From Selenomonadaceae bacterium (GTDB lineage: Bacteria > Bacillota > Negativicutes > Selenomonadales > Selenomonadaceae): a stretch of DNA of 64,000 nucleotides. Below are positions 34,448 through 42,299 of the stretch, in pieces. The DNA lies in contig JAILRS010000010.1 of assembly GCA_024698045.1 (NCBI GenBank), positions 62,001 to 126,000 of the forward strand. The letters run 5' to 3'. The translations under genes were made by a program, and so were the position numbers. The notes beneath the pieces are model-generated. The model was not told where the DNA came from and ran no database searches. It worked only from the letters and a program-made list of their open reading frames with translations. Position 1 is the stretch's first letter. The number at the start of each line of letters is the position of its first letter.

Positions 34448-36154
34448 TTATTCGGCGGCAATGCTGCGCAGGTTATATTTTCCCGTGCCGTCTAAATGTA
34501 ATTCCACGTCATGCAAATCAAACAGAGTCGAACGATGACCGACGCTGACGATTGTCACTTCGGGCAATTGTGCGCGCAAAAGTTTGTACATTTCAATTTC
34601 GCGCGGTTCGTCTAAGGCACTTGTCGCCTCATCCAAGAAAATGTAATCGGGCATTGCCAACAAAACTCGTGCGAAGGCTAATCGCTGTTGTTCGCCCAGA
34701 GAAAGTATTCTGCTCCAATCATCAGCCGTTTCCAATTTATCGGCTAAAGTAGGTAAGTCCACAAGTTTTAAAGTTTCACGTAATTTTTCATCGGGCGGCG
34801 CATCTTTTTCAGCGGAAGGATAAATTAATGCGCGGCGCAACGTCCCCAAAGGCAAGTAAGGTTTTTGCGGTAGGAACATCACTTTTGCATTCGGCGGCAA
34901 AGAAATTTCGCCCGAAGCATAGCCCCAAATTCCTGCCAACGTTCGCAACAAAGTCGACTTGCCGCAACCCGATGCACCCGTCACAAGTAATGCTTTCGTG
35001 TTTTCCAATTCCATTGACAGTTTATCCAACAATTCCCGACCCGTCGGAAGTTTTACGGTTATGTCCGTCAATTTCAATTTATCCGCCGCCGAAGTCTTGA
35101 CGTCGCTCTTAATCTTTTTAGCTTCGTTCATATGTTCGGTGAAACCGGCAAGACGATTGACCACTGCCGCCAAACTTGCCAATGTATCGTAAGCGTCGAC
35201 GAAGAAACTTAAAGCGTCTTGCACTCTGCCGAATGCCGAAATGATTTGCATCAAGCCGCCCCATTGAATTTCCTTACCGAAATATCTGGGTGCCGCCATG
35301 AGTAGCGGAACTATGATTGCCAATTGTCCGTAACCGTTAACGTAAAAATTCAAGTGCTTTGTCTTTTTCATCAGCCGCCAGAAATTTTGAATGACGTTTG
35401 AGAATTTCAAATCGAATCCTTCAAGCTCGGATTTTTCACCGCGATAAAATGCAACGCTCTCGGAATTTTCACGCACGCGCATCATACTGAAACGAAAGTC
35501 CGCCTCGTATTTCTGTTGGTCGAAATTCAAGCCGATTAATTTTCTGCCGACAAGATGTGCCAAAAATGTTCCGACGCCCGAATAGATAAGAGAGAACCAA
35601 AACATGTAGCCGTAGATGACAAATTCAAAGCCACCCAAATTCAAAGTGAACGACCCCGATAATTCCCAAAGTACCACGCCGAACGCAATCAGTGTCGTTA
35701 ACTGTTTCAGGAAGCCGATTATCAATTGCAATGTTATGTTGACGAATTGCCCGATATCTTCCGAAATACGTTGATCGGGGTTATCCGTCGAATCCTGTAA
35801 TTTGTAATAAGTTTGTCCGTTCATCCATGACCGCAGATAATTATTCGTCATCCATGTCCGCCATTTTATTTGCAACATTTGGCGTAGGTAAACGGCATAA
35901 ACCGCGATGATTATGTAGATGAATGCGATAACCGTAAATTGCCCGATTAAAGGCCAAAAATTTTCTGCCTCGTAATTTTGCAGAGCGTCATAGAAAACTT
36001 TGTACCACGTATTTATTTGCACGAGGAGATAAACCATGGCGAAATTCATGATGATAACCGTCGCCAATAATCCGCGTGCCGTCCATTTCTCTTCGCTTGA
36101 CCAATAACCTTTAAACAGTGACCAGAAGCCGCCGAATAATTTCCTGTCGTTCAA
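34448..36154 (-). CDS. SbmA/BacA- and YddA-type ABC transporter (fused permease-ATPase)
   Basis: 568 residues. The N-terminal two thirds is the SbmA/BacA-like membrane domain with six helices and the family loop RTWMTNNYLRSWMNGQTYYKLQ and NPDQRISEDIGQFV. The C-terminal ABC ATPase has Walker A TGASGCGKST, signature LSLGEQQRLAFARVLL and Walker B YIFLDEATSALD. YddA/Rv1819c-type proteins move peptides, antimicrobial peptides, cobalamin or acyl compounds across the inner membrane. The start is TTG at 36154, 8 bases after GGAGG; a TTG two codons earlier is too close. It sits between GT2 and the condensation-like genes with short gaps, suggesting one operon. Confidence 0.85.
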   Translation of the reverse strand: MNDRKLFGGFWSLFKGYWSSEEKWTARGLLATVIIMNFAMVYLLVQINTWYKVFYDALQNYEAENFWPLIGQFTVIAFIYIIIAVYAVYLRQMLQIKWRTWMTNNYLRSWMNGQTYYKLQDSTDNPDQRISEDIGQFVNITLQLIIGFLKQLTTLIAFGVVLWELSGSFTLNLGGFEFVIYGYMFWFSLIYSGVGTFLAHLVGRKLIGLNFDQQKYEADFRFSMMRVRENSESVAFYRGEKSELEGFDLKFSNVIQNFWRLMKKTKHLNFYVNGYGQLAIIVPLLMAAPRYFGKEIQWGGLMQIISAFGRVQDALSFFVDAYDTLASLAAVVNRLAGFTEHMNEAKKIKSDVKTSAADKLKLTDITVKLPTGRELLDKLSMELENTKALLVTGASGCGKSTLLRTLAGIWGYASGEISLPPNAKVMFLPQKPYLPLGTLRRALIYPSAEKDAPPDEKLRETLKLVDLPTLADKLETADDWSRILSLGEQQRLAFARVLLAMPDYIFLDEATSALDEPREIEMYKLLRAQLPEVTIVSVGHRSTLFDLHDVELHLDGTGKYNLRSIAAE

Positions 36155-36194
36155 ATACAAACCCTCCTGCGAAAAATATCTTCATTGTTTTGTT

Positions 36195-37247
36195 TCAAGT
36201 ATACGGCACATCTTCCCTTGTAGTTGCACTGCGCTCGGTCGGTACTCTGCGCGGCGCGTAAACAAGTTTGTTGTTATTGGTATCATCAACCACACAAATC
36301 GGGCGGTAAATCATCGGCTTACCGTTCATTTCGTCGACAAGATAAATCGGTCTTCGTTTGCTCTCGTGAAAAATTTGCCCGAGGTATTCGCCGATAATTC
36401 CCAACGATAAAAGTTGAGTGCCGCCCAAAAACAACATCACCGTCAACAAAGTCGGATAACCCGCAACGGGATCGCCGAACATACACGCCATTACCAAAGT
36501 GAAAATCATGTAAGCCATTGCGGCGGCGGAAATTGTCATGCCAAAGAAAGTCATTATTCTCAACGGCGCAGTGGTAAACGAAGTCATACCCTTCATTGCC
36601 AAATTGAACAGCGCAAGAAAATTCCATGTGGTTTTTCCGGCGGCTCTCTTATGTACTCTGAAGAAAAATTCTTTTTTGTTATAGCCTATCCACGTGAATA
36701 ATCCTTTCGTGAATCGCTGATTTTCGCGCATCAATTTTAATGCCTCGATACAACGGCGATCCAATAATCTGAAATCGCCGACATCCCTTTGCATTTCGTA
36801 AGACGTACTGAATTTTTTCATCACGTAGTAGAAAAAATTTGTGCAGGTTCTTTTGATGAAAGTTTCGTCCGTGCGATTGAATCGTTTACCGCAAACATCA
36901 TCGTAACCTTCGCGCCACCATCTGACCATTTCGGGAATACTCGTGGGCGGATGTTGCAAGTCGGCATCCATGATAATGACGGCATCGGCATCAGAATAAT
37001 CAATGCCTGCCATCATCGCCGCCTCCTTGCCGAAATTTCTTGAAAGACTGATATAGGTTACATCATCATGCGCCGCGGATAGAGCACGTAATTTTTCAAG
37101 AGTACCGTCGCGGCTCCCGTCGTTGACGAAGATATAATTGAACTTGCAATTATCGATTTTCGTTACGCACTCTTGTACGGCAGGATAAAATAAGTCGATG
37201 ACTTCCTGCTCGTTATAACACGGCACAACTATTGTAATTTTATCCAT
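36195..37247 (-). CDS. Membrane-bound GT2 glycosyltransferase (GtrB/DPM1-like)
   Basis: 350 residues. A GT-A domain with VPCYNEQE, NDGSRDGT, SRNFGKEAAMMAGID and DADLQHPP (the DXD-like metal site) is followed by two C-terminal membrane helices (near residues 235-290). This is the architecture of GtrB, ArnC and polyisoprenyl-phosphate sugar transferases, which make lipid-linked sugars for envelope decoration. The last 55 residues are a polar tail of repeated Ile/Val-Asp/Asn-Pro stretches not typical of the family. GGGGGAA precedes the ATG. The ABC transporter starts 40 bases after its stop. Confidence 0.88.
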   Translation of the reverse strand: MDKITIVVPCYNEQEVIDLFYPAVQECVTKIDNCKFNYIFVNDGSRDGTLEKLRALSAAHDDVTYISLSRNFGKEAAMMAGIDYSDADAVIIMDADLQHPPTSIPEMVRWWREGYDDVCGKRFNRTDETFIKRTCTNFFYYVMKKFSTSYEMQRDVGDFRLLDRRCIEALKLMRENQRFTKGLFTWIGYNKKEFFFRVHKRAAGKTTWNFLALFNLAMKGMTSFTTAPLRIMTFFGMTISAAAMAYMIFTLVMACMFGDPVAGYPTLLTVMLFLGGTQLLSLGIIGEYLGQIFHESKRRPIYLVDEMNGKPMIYRPICVVDDTNNNKLVYAPRRVPTERSATTREDVPYT

Positions 37248-37328
37248 GAAATTCCCCCGTTAACGTTAAAAAAAATTGCGCCGAGTTTTTCCCGACGCGT
37301 TGAGTTATCTGCGGATTGTCGAGCCGAT

Positions 37329-38786
37329 TTATCCAAGTCCCAACGAATTCCAAATATTGTCTACGCGAATTTTAACATCTTGCGTCATTTCGATTTCGTC
37401 CGGCCATTCGCGTTCGTGACCTTCTTCCTTCCAAGTTTTGGTTGCGTCTATTCCGAGTTTCGCGCCCCATTTTGCGTACGGCGAAGAGTGATCCAGCACG
37501 TCAAGAGGTCCATGAACGATTTCCAAATCATGTTCGGCATCAATGTTGTTAAAGACGCGCCAAGCTACTTCGCTGATATCTTGAACGTTAACATGCGAAT
37601 CGACGACGACAATCATCTTAACGTTCATCATCTGCCCGAGTCCCCACAATGCATGCATGACTTTGCGCGCGTGCATCGGGAAACTTTTTTTGATTGAAAC
37701 GATAACGCAATCATGGAAGACACCCTCAAGCGGCATGTTGATATCGACAATTTCCGGTAAGAGTTGTTGTAGGAGCGGCAGGAAAATTCTTTCGGTTGCC
37801 TTCGCCATGTAACAGTCTTCCATCGGCGGTTTGCCTACAACCGTCGCAAAATAAATCGGGTTCTTCCTGTGTGTGATACAAGTTACGTGAAAGACGGGAT
37901 AATCATCCGCCAAAGAATAATAGCCCGTATGATCTCCGAAAGGTCCTTCGCGGCGAAGTTCGTCCGTCGACACATAACCTTCGAGAATTATTTCAGCCGT
38001 CGCAGGTACTTCCAAATCAACAGTCTTGCATTTCGTCAACTCCACCGATTTTTTGCGTAGGAATCCGGCGAAAACCATTTCATCAATATCGCGCGGTAAG
38101 GGAGCAGTTGCGGCATAAGTTATGACGGGATCTGTGCCTATCGCTACTGCCGCCTCGATTTTATTCGCGCCCATACTCTGCGCATCACGGAAATTTTCCG
38201 CGCCGTTTTTATGAATGTGCCAATGCATACCCGTTGTACGTGCGTCGTATTTCTGTAGGCGGTACATGCCGACATTGCGCTTACCCGTCACGGGATTTTT
38301 AGTGAAGACCAAAGGTAATGTCACAAATGCTCCGCCGTCATTCGGCCAACATTTTAGAATCGGAATTTTATCGAGCGAAGGATTTGCCTCGATTACTTCC
38401 TGACATGGCGCGTTCTTGACGTACTTCGGGAAATTAATTGCCTTGTGCGCTGTGGATACGATTGAAAAAATATTCGTGCGGTTCTTGAACGAAAGATAAG
38501 GCAACTTCATAATTTCGCGAATATCTTCGGCGGCGTCATCTAATTTCTCCACGCCCAACGCCAATGCCATTCGTTCGTAGCTGCCGAAAGCATTCATCAG
38601 TACGGGCATATCGTAACCGCGAACATTTTCAAACAGTAAGGCAACATTACGCCCGTCTCTGAATTTCGATACGCGATCCGTTATCTCGGTTATTTCAAGT
38701 TCGGCGCTGACGGGAACTTTTATTCGCTTGAGCAAATTCCGCCGCTCCAACTCCTCGATAAATTCTCTTAAATCTTTATAAGCCAA
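37329..38786 (-). CDS. ubiD: UbiD-family decarboxylase
   Basis: 485 residues, the usual UbiD length. UbiD enzymes use prenylated FMN to decarboxylate aromatic acids, here probably in menaquinone or aromatic metabolism. Conserved features are DLREFIEELERRNLLKRI, NVGMYRLQKYDARTTGMHWHIHKNG (prFMN site), the Glu-Arg-Glu region DELRREGPFGDHTGYYS and the C-terminal KLGIDATKTW. The start is TTG at 38786 after GAGGAG. UbiX (prFMN synthase) is not adjacent. It lies between tatC and the GT2 gene on the same strand. Confidence 0.93.
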   Translation of the reverse strand: MAYKDLREFIEELERRNLLKRIKVPVSAELEITEITDRVSKFRDGRNVALLFENVRGYDMPVLMNAFGSYERMALALGVEKLDDAAEDIREIMKLPYLSFKNRTNIFSIVSTAHKAINFPKYVKNAPCQEVIEANPSLDKIPILKCWPNDGGAFVTLPLVFTKNPVTGKRNVGMYRLQKYDARTTGMHWHIHKNGAENFRDAQSMGANKIEAAVAIGTDPVITYAATAPLPRDIDEMVFAGFLRKKSVELTKCKTVDLEVPATAEIILEGYVSTDELRREGPFGDHTGYYSLADDYPVFHVTCITHRKNPIYFATVVGKPPMEDCYMAKATERIFLPLLQQLLPEIVDINMPLEGVFHDCVIVSIKKSFPMHARKVMHALWGLGQMMNVKMIVVVDSHVNVQDISEVAWRVFNNIDAEHDLEIVHGPLDVLDHSSPYAKWGAKLGIDATKTWKEEGHEREWPDEIEMTQDVKIRVDNIWNSLGLG

Positions 38787-38821
38787 GGCATTATCTCCTC
38801 AGTGCAATTTTTTCCGTTGAA

Positions 38822-39577
38822 TCATTTGCGCAGAATATATTTCACAACCAAGTAACCCAATTCGTAGAGCAGGACGACGGGAATAGCTACGGCGATTTGC
38901 GTAATGATATCGGGCGAAGTGACTACCGCACCGATGACAAACGACATGAAGAAAACATATCGGCGATACTTGCCGAGCTTTTCACTTGTGAGCATCCCCA
39001 ATTTCCCGAGCACGATTATAACCAACGGCAATTCAAATACGAATCCGAACGGCAATAAAAACCATATCACGAAATCAAAGTAATTGCCGAACGAAAACAT
39101 CGCTTGCAAAGTTTCCGATTCCGCACCGAAGCCCATGAAGAATTTCAATGCGGCAGGCAGAATCAGGAAGAACGAAAACGCAAGCCCGGCGAAAAACAAC
39201 AGTACCGAGGCAGGTACCAGTACGCCCATGACTGAACGTTCGTTTTTCGTGAGCGCAGGCAAAAAAAATTCCCACGCTTGATAAAAAATTATCGGCAGGG
39301 CGATTAAGAATCCTGCCGCGATGTCGATTTTCAGGTACGTGAAGAATGCTTCGCCCGGTTTCATGTAGTACAATTTGCCGACGGGTAGTGTTAACATTTC
39401 CGTTATGCCGTCAAGAAAAAAATACGCGATACAACTTCCCACGACAATCGCCAGCAGAGATTTTATTACCCGCGAACGCAATTCCGTCAAATGTTCCGTC
39501 AAACTCATTGAGCCTTCGTCAACTTCGTTTTGTTGTTCGTTACTGTCCTGCGCAGAAATTTTTTCTTGTTCGGTCAT
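38822..39577 (-). CDS. tatC: Sec-independent protein translocase TatC
   Basis: 251 residues and six membrane helices. TatC is the twin-arginine signal receptor of the Tat pathway. The marks are [19 protein letters not shown], the FxxYxK-type periplasmic region ([21 protein letters not shown]), [13 protein letters not shown] and the late [23 protein letters not shown]. The start overlaps the tatA stop as ATGA. Confidence 0.95.
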   Translation of the reverse strand: MTEQEKISAQDSNEQQNEVDEGSMSLTEHLTELRSRVIKSLLAIVVGSCIAYFFLDGITEMLTLPVGKLYYMKPGEAFFTYLKIDIAAGFLIALPIIFYQAWEFFLPALTKNERSVMGVLVPASVLLFFAGLAFSFFLILPAALKFFMGFGAESETLQAMFSFGNYFDFVIWFLLPFGFVFELPLVIIVLGKLGMLTSEKLGKYRRYVFFMSFVIGAVVTSPDIITQIAVAIPVVLLYELGYLVVKYILRK

Positions 39578-39777
39578 TTTTTATCCGAATCCAATTTCTC
39601 GGCGTCAAGTTTTTTCTGCTCGGTTACGTCAATGGTTTTATCTTCGGAAGTAGCATTTTTGAACTCTTTTATGCTTTGACCGAGAGCCTTACCGACACCG
39701 GGGAGTTTGCCGGGGCCGAAGACTACTAAACCGATAATCAGAATCAAAATAAGTTCGGGCACGCCTATGCCAAACAT
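39574..39777 (-). CDS. tatA: Sec-independent protein translocase TatA
   Basis: About 67 residues: an N-terminal membrane helix ([20 protein letters not shown]), the [21 protein letters not shown] hinge and amphipathic helix, and an acidic/lysine tail. It forms the translocation pore with TatC. ATG at 39777 after GGAGAG; a GTG three codons upstream is not needed. The coupled tatA-tatC pair lacks a separate tatB, as in Gram-positive-type Tat systems. Confidence 0.93.
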   Translation of the reverse strand: MFGIGVPELILILIIGLVVFGPGKLPGVGKALGQSIKEFKNATSEDKTIDVTEQKKLDAEKLDSDKK

Positions 39778-39805
39778 TTTTATCACTCTCCAAAAATTTT
39801 TTGTG

Positions 39806-39852
39806 ATTATACCATAAGTTTTTTTGCGTGTCGAAAAGTTTTTTGGTATTAT
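39806..39852. promoter_or_regulatory. Overlapping divergent promoters of tatA and the MBL gene
   Basis: Minus strand (tatA): TCGACA (39829-39834), a 17-base spacer and TATAAT (39806-39811) with an extended TG. Plus strand (MBL gene): TTGCGT (39824-39829), a 17-base spacer and TATTAT (39847-39852). The two -35 boxes share one base, so RNA polymerase cannot occupy both at once. Confidence 0.6.
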
Positions 39853-39869
39853 TTATAGGGGTGGTAAAG

Positions 39870-40976
39870 GTGTCCGACGGAAAAATAATTTTTATGGCTT
39901 TGGGCGGTGCCCAGGAAGTCGGAGCAAGTTGCTACTTCCTAAAGCTCGGAGACAATAATTTGTTACTCGATTGCGGTTGCGGTTACACACGCGGTATAAG
40001 ATTCGCGCCGCAATTTAATGTTCTGCTCAATACTCCTTACCTGCAGGATTTTCATCAGATATCTCATGTAATTTTGTCGCATGCTCATTTAGATCATTCG
40101 GCGGCTTTGCCCGATTTTCTCAAGCTCAACGAACGCGCCGCCGTCTACATGACAAATTTGACGCGCGAAATTATCGCGGCTCAGTTTGAAGAACGATTTG
40201 CGCCGATAGAACAAAATATCTCCAATGTCGCCTACCTGCAAAATATTCCGCTGCACGATATGTCTGTTAGTTTTCATCAAGCCGGTCATATTCCGGGGGC
40301 GATGATGACTCTGATTCGATTCCGCGGAAAAAATATTCTGTACACGGGCGATTATTCTACATTCCCTACATCTCTTGTCGGCGCGGCTCTTTTACCGAAA
40401 GTCAAAATCGACATCATGATAATATGCGGCTTACACGCGCGGCATCCCTACTATGAAAGATACGGCGATACCGACAGAGTGTTGAAAAAATTTTTGTCAA
40501 ACATTTATCATGCATTGCGTCGCGGTAAATCGGTTTACTGCCAAGTCACGCAGATAAGCAAGGGCGTTGAATTAATCACGCTGATAAATAAATTTCTGCC
40601 GACTGTGCGCGTTGTCATCGACGAAAGAGTGATGCAAATCGTTCACCGTTTCGAGAAAGTACAGATACCGATAATGACGGACAAAGATTATCCGCTGTCG
40701 TCAATGCCGCGAAGTCCGTACATAATTTTATCGACATTGCCGCCGCCGGCGCATACACGGTTGAAAATTGTCTTCGGCGATTTTTCGTTGCATGACGATT
40801 TTCCCGCAACCGTCGATTTTGTACGCCGTGTCAATCCAAAAGTCTGCGTGGTGGTACACAGTCCGCCCGATAAACTTTATCACACGGACACAACTCTTGA
40901 GCAGGTTTTAATTAACGATCCCGATTCGGATACAAGTTTTGTTTTCCCGAGGACGGGCGAACTCTTCGAGCTTTGA
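39870..40976 (+). CDS. MBL-fold metallohydrolase (beta-CASP/RNase-like)
   Basis: About 368 residues. The metallo-beta-lactamase fold is clear from FMALGGAQEVGASCYFL, LLLDCGCG, SHAHLDHSAALP (the HxHxDH zinc motif), FHQAGHIPGAM and the later LYTGDYS. The layout is that of CPSF/RNase J-type beta-CASP nucleases or related hydrolases, though the CASP part is short and only partly recognisable (RGKSVYCQVTQISKG). The substrate is unknown. GTG at 39870 follows GGGGTGG; the frame upstream covers the promoter. The GrpE-like gene starts 22 bases after its stop. Confidence 0.75.
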   Translation: MSDGKIIFMALGGAQEVGASCYFLKLGDNNLLLDCGCGYTRGIRFAPQFNVLLNTPYLQDFHQISHVILSHAHLDHSAALPDFLKLNERAAVYMTNLTREIIAAQFEERFAPIEQNISNVAYLQNIPLHDMSVSFHQAGHIPGAMMTLIRFRGKNILYTGDYSTFPTSLVGAALLPKVKIDIMIICGLHARHPYYERYGDTDRVLKKFLSNIYHALRRGKSVYCQVTQISKGVELITLINKFLPTVRVVIDERVMQIVHRFEKVQIPIMTDKDYPLSSMPRSPYIILSTLPPPAHTRLKIVFGDFSLHDDFPATVDFVRRVNPKVCVVVHSPPDKLYHTDTTLEQVLINDPDSDTSFVFPRTGELFEL

Positions 40977-40998
40977 AGTTTCCAAGGAGGAATTTTTT

Positions 40999-42096
40999 AT
41001 GATAAATCTTGCCGACCAAAACGTAAAGAAATTAATCGACGCGCTGCATAAATATGTCGAGCGTAAGAGCAAAAATCTTTCAAGTTCGGATCATGATAAC
41101 TACGTCAAGGAAAATCGTGTTATCAAAATTCTCTGCGAAGACAAATCACTTGCGCCGCGCGTATGCGCCGAAGAAATGAATGACCGTTACGGAACAGATT
41201 TGAACGGCGAAGACATCATTAACATTTTGAAAGCCAACCGCCTGAGCTATCAAGCAAAACGCGCGGAACTTATGACTTGGGCTGAAGAAATTGTCAACGC
41301 CATTGTCAAAGTAATCGAGACACGCAAGCAGAAAGATTATGAAGACTTCATAACACTGCGCAACAAAAATATCCTGACGCGCGACAACGAACGTTATAAA
41401 CTTCAGGAGCGCATAGCGTGTCTTATGTTCTATGTACGTTGTCCCGAATTGGATAGCGGTACCGATGCCGCCACGATTGAAAAATTCGGCAACGCTTATA
41501 TGAAACATTTCTTATACGATTTGAGCGATTTCATAAAGAATATCTTCGTGAAAAACAGGATTGGCAACCGCAACGACAAGAAAAATTCTTCGCAAGACAA
41601 AATTGAAATGTTGGAAAACATGTTGAATCGTTCGGACTTATTGCTTAAAGATTTGCAGGACGAATTTGAAGCGCGTATCAATCAAAGTCATCAAGACGAT
41701 ATGATTGAATTTTTTTCGCATCTCAACTCCGAAAAGTACGGCTGCTTACTCGACGCGGTATTGAATGTAAGAAACGGCGTGAAACAACTGCTCAGAAAAG
41801 GAGTGCAACTGCCGCCCGAAATCGGCGGTTTGTTGATATTGGTTGAAAGGTTTGCGCAGTTTATCCACGACAGCGAAATCAATCCGATATTAAGACCGGG
41901 TTCGGTGCGCGATATGAAACTTGACGAGGTGGAGTCATGCGATTATGAAGGCTCACCCTTCGCCGATGCCAATGACGTAAAACATGTCAAAGTACTTTCG
42001 CCCGGTTGGGTTTACAAAAATAAAGACGTTCAAATTTCTCGTCCGCGTCTGCAGGAAGTCAAAGACGATTCGAAAGAAAGTGCGCCGCTCGGTTAA
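40999..42096 (+). CDS. GrpE-like protein paired with Hsp70
   Basis: 365 residues. The N-terminal 200 residues are charged, helical and unfamiliar (MINLADQNVKKLIDALHKY). The C-terminal third resembles GrpE nucleotide-exchange factors: a long helix (LLLKDLQDEFEARINQ), LLDAVLNVRNGVKQLL, a paired-helix part with LRPGSVRDMKLDEVE, and a beta domain ending KVLSPGWVYKNKDVQISRPRLQEV, close in pattern to the GrpE ending GYxxxDRVLRPAxVxV. AAGGAGG precedes the ATG. Its position before a divergent Hsp70 supports a co-chaperone role. The GrpE call is moderate and the N-terminal region is unassigned. Confidence 0.5.
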   Translation: MINLADQNVKKLIDALHKYVERKSKNLSSSDHDNYVKENRVIKILCEDKSLAPRVCAEEMNDRYGTDLNGEDIINILKANRLSYQAKRAELMTWAEEIVNAIVKVIETRKQKDYEDFITLRNKNILTRDNERYKLQERIACLMFYVRCPELDSGTDAATIEKFGNAYMKHFLYDLSDFIKNIFVKNRIGNRNDKKNSSQDKIEMLENMLNRSDLLLKDLQDEFEARINQSHQDDMIEFFSHLNSEKYGCLLDAVLNVRNGVKQLLRKGVQLPPEIGGLLILVERFAQFIHDSEINPILRPGSVRDMKLDEVESCDYEGSPFADANDVKHVKVLSPGWVYKNKDVQISRPRLQEVKDDSKESAPLG

Positions 42097-42174
42097 AAAT
42101 TTTTTTGCAGCGGCAAAATGATATAAGTTTGCATATCGCCGTCGGCAATAATTTGTCGAGGTTGTGATAAGTTG

Positions 42175-42203
42175 CCGCGTCAATAGTTATATTGTTGGCG
42201 CGG
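42175..42203 (+). promoter_or_regulatory. Strong inverted repeat upstream of the Hsp70 operon segment
   Basis: CCGCGTCAATA (42175-42185) can pair with TGTTGGCGCGG (42193-42203) with two wobbles and a 7-base loop. It is not the CIRCE element (TTAGCACTC). It may be an operator or an RNA thermometer-like hairpin for the Hsp70 gene, but no T-tail follows, so it is not a terminator. Confidence 0.5.
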
Positions 42204-42239
42204 TAAATTTTACCCTCATGCAAATGAAAGGAGAATGCC

Positions 42240-42299
42240 ATGCGTTTAATCGGTAAAGAATTTTCAGGATTAACGGAAAGGAAGTCACAAGATTTATGA
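42240..42299 (+). CDS. 19-codon leader ORF translationally coupled to Hsp70
   Basis: ATG at 42240 preceded by AAAGGAG at ideal spacing. It encodes the peptide MRLIGKEFSGLTERKSQDL. Its TGA stop overlaps the Hsp70 ATG as ATGA. The strong ribosome site and the overlap suggest it is translated and may set Hsp70 translation. A regulatory leader peptide is inferred; chance cannot be excluded for so short a frame. Confidence 0.45.
   Translation: MRLIGKEFSGLTERKSQDL

Noticed and set aside
42175..42203. CIRCE heat-shock operator before Hsp70
   Set aside because: The inverted repeat does not match TTAGCACTC-N9-GAGTGCTAA in sequence or spacing.
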